From NCBI GenBank assembly GCA_031284645.1, contig JAITXS010000087.1, positions 1-7,834 of the forward strand: 7,834 bases of DNA, in the 5' to 3' direction. The DNA comes from Spirochaetaceae bacterium (GTDB taxonomy: Bacteria; Spirochaetota; Spirochaetia; Treponematales; Breznakiellaceae). The position numbers were made by a program, and so were the translations under genes. This document shows, in pieces, positions 1-5,800 of this stretch (the stretch's first letter is position 1; the number at the start of each line of letters is the position of its first letter). The notes beneath the pieces were generated by a model. It was not told the origin of the DNA. It was given only the letters and a program-made list of their open reading frames with translations, and ran no database searches.

Positions 1-2
1 CG

Positions 3-92
3 ATAGGGCAGGGTTTTTATGTACTTGAGCAAAGCGGCGACACCATGAAAATACTCCCCGATGACCCGGATTTCAAACCGCGAAGGTGGTGA
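3..92 (+). CDS. C-terminal end of an unidentified protein (5' truncated by window edge)
   Basis: An open frame runs from the left edge to a TGA at 90-92 and encodes 29 residues, including VLEQSGDTMKILPDDPDF and ending in PRRW. The composition is protein-like, with mixed acidic, basic and hydrophobic residues, and the frame stops a few bases before the repeat-rich intergenic block begins, as expected for a real gene end. I do not recognise the family from this tail, and no domain can be assigned. The gene lies on the same strand as ptsI but 301 bases upstream of it, so co-transcription is possible but not shown. The alternative is a chance open frame; the other two plus-strand frames close within 30 bases. 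Confidence 0.5.
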   Translation: MGQGFYVLEQSGDTMKILPDDPDFKPRRW

Positions 93-97
93 GAAAA

Positions 98-318
98 TAG
101 GGTTTTGGGTAATAGGGTATAGGGTATAGATTTTATTAGAACGCCTGTATCGTACCCGAAGCCCTTAGCTCTTTGCTTCGGGGTATGGGGTATAGATTTT
201 ATCAGAAATTCTGTCCCATCCCGAACTTTTCTAAACTCTTGCTTCGGGGTAGAAGTGCGGATGTCTGATAATTCCTATACCCTAAACCCATAACCCTATT
301 ACCCTTGCTTCGGGGGTA
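98..318. repeat. Composite G-rich intergenic repeat block with inverted ends
   Basis: This block fills most of the gap before ptsI. Its left part carries four GGG runs (100-102, 107-109, 115-117, 122-124) separated by 4-5 bases, a canonical G-quadruplex pattern on the plus strand. Its right part (276-304) carries CCC runs, which is the same motif inverted. A 12-base perfect inverted repeat, GGGTAATAGGGT, lies at 107-118 and its complement at 293-304. GGGTATAG at 115-122 and again at 122-129 is complementary to CTATACCC at 275-282. The block could therefore fold as one large cruciform or transcribe into a long hairpin. No open frame with a credible start occurs inside it. Whether it is a MITE-like mobile repeat or a locally grown satellite cannot be told from one locus. 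Confidence 0.7.
115..312 (+). repeat. Three in-register 66-bp tandem units
   Basis: Units lie at 115-180, 181-246 and 247-312. GCTTCG closes each unit, at 175, 241 and 307, exactly 66 bases apart, and each is followed by GGG. The first two units also share GGGTAT at the start and GGGTATAGATTTTAT at the same offset (GATTTT at 129 and 195). The middle of each unit has diverged, and unit 3 keeps only the ends. In unit 1, TACCCGAAGC (153-162) pairs with GCTTCGGGGTA (175-185, one bulged G); in unit 2, CCCGAA pairs with TTCGGG around a similar loop. So each unit carries its own hairpin, which looks more like a palindromic repeat than a protein-coding array. Confidence 0.7.
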
Positions 319-323
319 TAGTT

Positions 324-347
324 CTTAATTGCGCACTTAATTGCGCG
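324..347. promoter_or_regulatory. Direct and palindromic repeat upstream of ptsI, possible operator
   Basis: CTTAATTGCGC occurs twice, at 324-334 and 336-346, with a 12-base period. Within it, GCGCA (331-335) and TGCGC (342-346) form an inverted repeat around CTTAAT. The site ends 6 bases before the proposed -35 box of ptsI, a usual place for an activator or repressor. No known regulator is recognised from the motif, so an operator role is inferred from position and symmetry only. Confidence 0.35.
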
Positions 348-352
348 CTCTA

Positions 353-381
353 TTGTTTAATTCTTGTAAATTTGATAAAAT
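353..381 (+). promoter_or_regulatory. Predicted sigma70-type promoter of ptsI
   Basis: TTGTTT (353-358) and TAAAAT (376-381) are separated by exactly 17 bases. Transcription would begin near 388, about six bases before the ATG at 394, which would make the ptsI mRNA nearly leaderless. That fits the lack of any purine-rich Shine-Dalgarno sequence in the AT-rich stretch 361-393. The prediction rests on consensus match and spacing only; an upstream promoter is not excluded. Confidence 0.5.
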
Positions 382-393
382 TTTTAATAACTT

Positions 394-2160
394 ATGAAAG
401 AGGTTTTCGGGGTTCCCGTGTCTTCGGGCATTGCGATTGGGTGTGCGTTTTTATTTACAGGCAATGAAATACCCGATATCCCCCATTATTTAATTAAAAA
501 ATCACAAATTGAAGATGAATGGGGGAAATTCGTCCGTGCGACAGAGACTGTTGCGGCAAAAATACGGCTCCACCTTAAAAACACGGAGCAGGCTATACAC
601 AAAGAGCAGTCTGATATTCTGAAAGCCCACCTTATGATGGTCGAAGATATTGATCTTCACGAGCAGATACAGGCTCATCTTCAAACGAAACTTGAAAATG
701 TTGAATGGGCTGTCCGGAGCGTTTCTCATGAAATGACGCAGAAGCTCCTTGGTGCGAAAGACGCGCTCTTGCGGGAGCGGGCGGTTGATATTGCCGATAT
801 TTCTCATGAAATTCTTAATGAACTTCTTTCGATTCATGAAATTTCGCTTTCGGATCTGAGTGAAGATGTGATCGTGGTTGCCCATGACTTGCTCCCTTCG
901 CAGGCGATTACCGCAGACAAGAAACATGTCAAGGCCCTGGTTTGTGAGGCGGGCGGCAAGACCTCTCATGTGGCGATTTTAGCGCGCTCTTTTGAAATAC
1001 CGGCCATTATGGGAGTTTCAAACGCGACTCGAGAGATACATAACGGTGATCTTTTGATTGTAAATAGTGAAAGCGGTGCGGTGATTATTAATCCTGATGA
1101 AAAAGAGTTAAAGAAACACCGATCAGCAATACTGGGACTTGAAAAACATCACCAAAAAGACCTTGCCCTGTCTGCTCTTCCCGCCGAAACAAAAGACGGT
1201 ATACGTTTTTCACTCAACGCGAATATTGAGCTTCCTTCCGATGTTGATAAACTTGAGCCTTATGGAGCCGAGGGTATCGGGCTTTTCCGCACGGAATTTT
1301 TGTTTTTAGCAGCAATCGGGGCAACGGGGGAAGAAACACAGTATGACGCATACAGCACCGTTATCAAAGCAATGAACGGCGCTCCGGTTAAAATTCGTAC
1401 TTGTGATGCCGGTGGTGATAAAATTTTACCGGAGTTTTTTCCGGTAGAAGAAAAAAATCCTCTTTTAGGCTGGAGGGCAATACGGTTTAGCCTTGCCATG
1501 CCGGAAGTGTTTAAAGCCCAGCTCAGGGCAATACTCCGCGCCGGCGTACACGGGAATGCGGAAATTATCTTTCCGCTGGTCTCCGGTATTGAGGAACTTG
1601 ACAAAGCGCTTGCTTTATTGGAGGAAGCAAAGGAACAATGCAGACAAAACGGAGATCCTATTGCGGAAAACATCAAAGTCGGAGTTATGATCGAAGTTCC
1701 TTCGGCAGCGCTTACCGCCGATATACTCATTAAAAAAGTTGACTTTTTCTCGATAGGTACCAACGATCTCGTTCAATATTCTCTTGCTGTTGATCGGGGC
1801 AACGAAAAAGTAAGCTATCTTGCCAGCCCCACCCATCCGGCGATACTCCGCTTGATAAAAATGACCATTGAAAAAGCCCATCAAGCCGGTAAAAAAGTGT
1901 CCTTGTGCGGCGAAATGGCAGCTTCTCCCTTTTTTACTCCGCTTCTTATCGGACTTGGCCTTGATGAATTCAGTATGCACCCAAGCGCTATTCCCCGGGT
2001 AAAGAGCATTATTCGAAACTGTCTTTCTGATGACTGTAAAAAACTTGCGCAACGTGCCCTTAAGCGGCAGTCCGGGGAAGAAGTAAATAAACTCCTCGAA
2101 AAATTCAGTTCGGCCCATCTGATGTATTGCGAAGAGCTGATATCTTCCACTGTCCTTTAA
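394..2160 (+). CDS. ptsI: Phosphoenolpyruvate-protein phosphotransferase (PTS enzyme I)
   Basis: A cytoplasmic enzyme that takes phosphate from phosphoenolpyruvate onto a histidine and passes it to HPr, the first step of the PTS. The 588 residues span all enzyme I domains: the N-terminal HPr-binding helical domain (about 1-145), the swivelling phosphohistidine domain (about 150-226) with GGKTSHVAILARS and active-site His192, and the PEP-binding TIM barrel (about 255-545). Barrel motifs are LFRTEFLF (Arg299), RTCDAGGDK (Arg335), VMIEVPSA (metal ligand Glu434), GTNDL (metal ligand Asp458) and CGEMA (Cys505). All are offset by +3 from the E. coli residues, so the enzyme looks active. It is slightly longer than E. 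coli EI (575). The start is firm: an in-frame TAA lies at 388-390 and the next codon but one is this ATG; MKEVFGVPVSSGIAIG matches the family N-terminus. There is no Shine-Dalgarno. No ptsH or EII gene adjoins it; treponemes are known to have PTS phosphocarriers without sugar permeases, so a regulatory role is plausible but inferred. Confidence 0.97.
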   Translation: MKEVFGVPVSSGIAIGCAFLFTGNEIPDIPHYLIKKSQIEDEWGKFVRATETVAAKIRLHLKNTEQAIHKEQSDILKAHLMMVEDIDLHEQIQAHLQTKLENVEWAVRSVSHEMTQKLLGAKDALLRERAVDIADISHEILNELLSIHEISLSDLSEDVIVVAHDLLPSQAITADKKHVKALVCEAGGKTSHVAILARSFEIPAIMGVSNATREIHNGDLLIVNSESGAVIINPDEKELKKHRSAILGLEKHHQKDLALSALPAETKDGIRFSLNANIELPSDVDKLEPYGAEGIGLFRTEFLFLAAIGATGEETQYDAYSTVIKAMNGAPVKIRTCDAGGDKILPEFFPVEEKNPLLGWRAIRFSLAMPEVFKAQLRAILRAGVHGNAEIIFPLVSGIEELDKALALLEEAKEQCRQNGDPIAENIKVGVMIEVPSAALTADILIKKVDFFSIGTNDLVQYSLAVDRGNEKVSYLASPTHPAILRLIKMTIEKAHQAGKKVSLCGEMAASPFFTPLLIGLGLDEFSMHPSAIPRVKSIIRNCLSDDCKKLAQRALKRQSGEEVNKLLEKFSSAHLMYCEELISSTVL

Positions 2161-2231
2161 CTCAAACGAGAAATGCGTTTTTCATTCCGGAGCCTTTTCT
2201 TGCAGTTTACTCCGCAATTCTCTGATTAAAA

Positions 2232-2260
2232 TTGATGATCTATCCGCCTTTTCGTATTAT
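2232..2260 (+). promoter_or_regulatory. Promoter-like sequence facing the convergent gap
   Basis: TTGATG (2232-2237) and TATTAT (2255-2260) are 17 bases apart. A transcript would start near 2267 and run through the palindromic element at 2291-2362, antisense to the 3' end of the lipoprotein gene. It could drive a small RNA, or be a chance match in AT-rich DNA. No terminator with a T-run follows the hairpins. Confidence 0.25.
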
Positions 2261-2290
2261 AAATTATCATGTGAACGAATATGCCTTCTG

Positions 2291-2362
2291 AAGGGGGTGT
2301 CGGAGAAGACCGGAGCCGCGAAGCGGCGAGGACTTCGGAGACAGGGGGAAGGCGTTCCCCCT
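2291..2362. repeat. GC-rich REP-like palindromic element
   Basis: This 72-base stretch stands out from its AT-rich surroundings. It contains GCCGC-GAA-GCGGC (2315-2327), TCGGAGA repeated at 2300 and 2335, and a perfect 8-bp stem, AGGGGGAA/TTCCCCCT with a GGCG loop (2343-2362). One plus-strand frame is open across it: ATG 2281 to TAA 2365-2367, 28 residues rich in Arg, Ser, Gly and Glu. That frame has no ribosome binding site and its make-up follows the repeat, so I treat it as a by-product rather than a gene. Its place between two converging genes is typical of bacterial REP-like elements. A genome-wide count would decide whether it is dispersed. Confidence 0.5.
2343..2362. terminator. Strong hairpin between convergent genes, without a T-run
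   Basis: An 8-bp perfect stem, five of the pairs G:C, closes a four-base loop 14 bases beyond the stop of the minus-strand lipoprotein gene. In neither direction is it followed by a run of T, so it is not a canonical intrinsic terminator. It may block exonucleases at the 3' end of the tamB-lipoprotein mRNA, or assist factor-dependent termination. No better terminator is visible after ptsI; AAACG/CGTTT at 2164-2180 is a weak 5-bp alternative. Confidence 0.35.
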
Positions 2363-2376
2363 CATAAAAATTGAGA

Positions 2377-2781
2377 TTATTCTTCGGCGAGAATCTTTTG
2401 TTTTTCGGCTATTTTTTTGAGTACGATGGTTGAAAGGATTCGATATTTTTGGGGAAGTGCCCTTCCCTCGGGTTTGTTGTACTGCGCAAGCAGCGCGTTA
2501 AATTCTTCTTTGGCTATGCTGTATTTTTTTTGTTTATAGTGGATAAATGCTATCTGATAATCGGCACCGCACACGGCTTCCTGGTTTTCCGGAAAGCGTT
2601 CCCGAATGACCTCAAAGTATTGAATTGCCTGATTATCCCTGTCTTTGTCCATTGCGATCTGTCCCATCTGCGTGATTTCTGCTGTTGTCGCATTTTCGGG
2701 GACGACTACAGGGCCTGAAAAACAAGCAGATGCAAAACACAAAATCGCAGTAAACAGAAAAAGCCATTTAAAACTTGTCAT
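2377..2781 (-). CDS. Small TPR-repeat lipoprotein downstream of tamB
   Basis: A 134-residue predicted envelope lipoprotein. The N-terminus MTSFKWLFLFTAILC plus FASAC is a signal peptide of type II, with Lys5, a hydrophobic core and the lipid-modified Cys20 (A-S-A-C, a relaxed lipobox of the kind spirochaetes accept). The mature part has two helical pairs resembling tetratricopeptide repeats: about 33-62 (DNQAIQYFEVIRERFP) and 70-101 (ADYQIAFIHYKQKKYSIAKEEF), then a helical Lys-rich tail. This resembles the TPR units of BamD or CpoB, but it is much shorter than BamD (about 245 residues), so I do not assign that name. The frame is open further upstream, but only this ATG puts the signal peptide at the N-terminus. 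No clear Shine-Dalgarno precedes it. It begins 92 bases after the tamB stop on the same strand and is probably co-transcribed, suggesting a periplasm-side partner of the TamB/BamA machinery (inference from context). Confidence 0.85.
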   Translation of the reverse strand: MTSFKWLFLFTAILCFASACFSGPVVVPENATTAEITQMGQIAMDKDRDNQAIQYFEVIRERFPENQEAVCGADYQIAFIHYKQKKYSIAKEEFNALLAQYNKPEGRALPQKYRILSTIVLKKIAEKQKILAEE

Positions 2782-2800
2782 TGTTTTATTATTATCAAAA

Positions 2801-2838
2801 AAGGGGTTTTTGGGTAGAGGGTTAAAAAAGGGTATGGG
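2801..2838 (+). repeat. GGGTA-type G-rich repeat between tamB and the lipoprotein gene
   Basis: Five runs of G occur at 2803-2806, 2812-2814, 2819-2821, 2830-2832 and 2836-2838, including GGGTAGAGGGTT, which also occurs in the right flank (from 7717), and GGGTATGGG as in the left flank. It appears to be a degenerate member of the repeat family seen at both ends of the window. It lies in the transcribed spacer of the presumed operon, where the mRNA (minus strand) would be C-rich and the template strand G-rich. Confidence 0.5.
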
Positions 2839-2873
2839 CCGGAAGCTTGTCCCGTTCTTGCTAAACCCCATTA

Positions 2874-5800
2874 CTACGGTAAACGCCATGTCCGGCTTAA
2901 CGTAATGCTTGTATCGGCTATCCAAAGGGTATTCGGATTCATCGGGTTGATGTCCGCGCGTATATTTAACAAGGGAGAACTGAGCTCAACCCCGAAATAC
3001 ATTTCAAAACTAAGACCTCCGTATTCTACCCTGTTTTTGTCATAGAGTGCTGAAATCCAGGACTGTACAAACAGGTTTGATGTAATATACTTCCCGACAG
3101 AAAGTGTTGTATTATCAAAGTAATTCCATACAGTCGGATCGCGCTGCTCCGGTTTCGAAAATGCCGCCTGAAATAAGGCGTTCTGTAAAGCCTGAGTCCG
3201 CGCGGAGAACATATCAACATGTAAGAAATCGCGTATATTGCGTTCAAAACGCCGGACGATCTGAAATTGCGCGAGTATATCGGTTGTTGAGGCAAGGAAG
3301 GGGCGCAATATCTGATTATTGTCTTCACTTGGAGTTCCTGTTATCGTATTTCCCAGTATCGAAAGGATTTCTACCTGAGAGAGAGGCGGATCAGACTGGA
3401 TAATCGGCTGCAAAGAATTGATCGCCTGGTTCTCTATAACAACAAATATTCGAACCGGGCCTTCGTTGGCTTGATCCCGTGTTTCAGCAAAGGCGCTTAT
3501 ACGGGGATCAAATTTAATTTCATTTTCATTAAAAACCAGCCTGCCGTCCGTGATATAAAAACTTCGCTGGAAATAAAATAATTCCCCGCCGCGTAAATTC
3601 ACGTCTCCGACTAAAGAAAATTTTTGTGTAAGCGTATCACCGGTAATACGCAAAGAGTCTCCGGCATTGGCACTTGCGCGGAGTATCGGATAGCTCGCGT
3701 TCGGCCAGAGAAATTCAACTTTCCTATCGGCATGTATCGTTAAATCTGTTTGAATAAAAATATCCAAAAGTGCCTCTTCGTCAATCATTGCCTGTCTTTG
3801 TTCAGGGCTCAACATATCCATAGTGATAATTGAATCACTGCCGGTAAGTTCCCCTTGAACAAACAAGTTGTTATTGCTCATGCCAAAAGAAATATTCCCG
3901 CTGACGAGTCCGGCCGCCGATACTCCTGAAATATCAACGGCGTACGGGATCGGTTTATTCGGACGAGCTGCAATGCTTATTTCAAAATCACGGGGCAGCC
4001 AGCGTTCAATATAAAATGATCCGGTAATGTATCCCTCTCCCTGACCTGCCGGGGCAAGTATCGGATCAAAATACATTTCATTGCCTTCAAGGTGCAAGGT
4101 CACCGGGGCAGGCCCTATTTCTTCGCTTAAATATTGGGGGATCTTCATTTTTACTCCGTAGCCTTTTGCTATGCCAAAAATATTCGGGTCCGCGATATTG
4201 CCCGCAATACGAATATCAGCAAGAACAAAACCCCCGGTACATTGAACTAATAGATCGTCCGGAAAGAAATTCCATAACTTATCAAGGTCGATATACAAAT
4301 CAGATGTATTTATGTTCACGGTATTCTTGTTTATTACTCCGAATACATCCCCTATAAGCGGGGATGGAGCAGAAAAACTCGCGTAAAAAGAACCGTTTGT
4401 ATCAATTTGAGCGTCAAGCATATCTTCCGGGCCGCCTGAAAGTTTTATCATATTTCCTAATCTTGAAAAATTAAAATCAAATTGATTGGGAGAGTCCGGG
4501 TATAAAAAATAAGCATTTTTAAAACTAAGTCTGCCGGAAAATTCTTTAAACGCACGTTCAAAATCAAACCATGATTCGGTTTTGGCAAAATCAACGTTCA
4601 TGTCTAAATCCGCATACAGATCGGGGTTACCGGCAAGCGCACTAAGCTTGACTTTTGCTTGCAAGATGTTTTGAGACCTATCTATGCTGACAGAAGGAAA
4701 TTCAGCGATAAAATTAGCATAACTTATGCGTGTGTGTATAAGCTCGATTTTTTCATGGTTTAACGCGCCTTTACCCGATAGAAAAAGCTCGTTCCCCGCA
4801 ACTCGTCCTTTAAGGGATTCCAGATCAAAAAGCGCATTAAAAGCGCCGTCATGCTCGATAGTAAACGCCATAACTCCGTTTACCGTCATATTTGAGGAAT
4901 ACCGAAAGAAGCGATAAATTTTAAAATTGACTGCCTGTACAGCTAAATCAAAGACATCATCCCGCTTCGCGCCCTGCACGCTGAAATTTTCAGTGCCGTC
5001 CTTATTACCCAGGAGGAGGCGCAGGCGCGGTTTATCACTCTCGTTCTCCGTGGGATCCGATTCTTTAAAAGAGAAAAACCCTTCTCCTTGCAGCGGGTCT
5101 TTGCCGTCATCAAAAAATAAACGCGGGAAATAAATCCTGTCCTGATTGATATTCCCGCTTATCTGTATAAGAGACGAACTGGTTGAGTACAATAAATTAT
5201 GTATATCAAGATAATCCACCGCAAGATTCCAATTTTCGTTTGAAATATAATAAAAATTCGCGTTAAGTGATAAAAACGCGCTTTTTGATAAAGTCGGGAG
5301 AACCATAGAATCAACCAAAAGCGAACCGCCAATAGTACCGTTTCTGTTAAAAACCGCATTGAGCGCGAGATTATACATTCCTGTTATATTCAAAATTCTT
5401 TTATCAAGAAAGCTGCCTTTAATTTGATAGGGAACCTGATTGATGATACTTTCCGCGTCAAAGGTAATTTTGTTCAGATTCGAATAATCCGCTTTTGCTT
5501 TAAGATCAATCTCGCCGTCATAAGAAATATGACATTCGGATAACTCAAATAGTTTATCAGAGCCTGATATTGAGGCAAGAACGATAATATCCGAAGCACC
5601 ATGATACGCAGCAACAAAATGCGGAATTTTATACGTCATGCTTTTAAAATCGGTGAATAAAGAAATATCCATTGTTACAAATATATCACCGGTAAAATTC
5701 TGCAAGAAACCGTTTCTCTGCGGGAATTCAAAAGGGATGCCGCCTATATTAATTAAATCATTTAAAGCAAATGAATCAAGGTTGCCGCTGAGCGAAAGAG

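Noticed and set aside
115..312. CRISPR-like array (three repeats at constant spacing)
   Set aside because: The constant part is only about 10 bases, and the supposed spacers of units 1 and 2 are clearly related to each other, so this is a diverged tandem repeat and not a CRISPR array.
502..2150. Several long antisense open frames within ptsI (502-969, 1260-1763, 1615-2118 and 1881-2150 on the minus strand)
   Set aside because: They lie entirely opposite a well-conserved enzyme I gene, have no family resemblance or ribosome binding sites, and are shadows of its codon pattern.
2343..2362. Canonical rho-independent terminator
   Set aside because: The stem is strong but has no T-run on either strand, so it is reported only as a terminator-like hairpin.
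2782..2925. 48-residue N-terminal extension of the TPR lipoprotein overlapping the end of tamB
   Set aside because: It would bury the signal peptide and lipobox in the interior, and it reads through the G-rich repeat. The ATG at 2779-2781 gives a standard lipoprotein.
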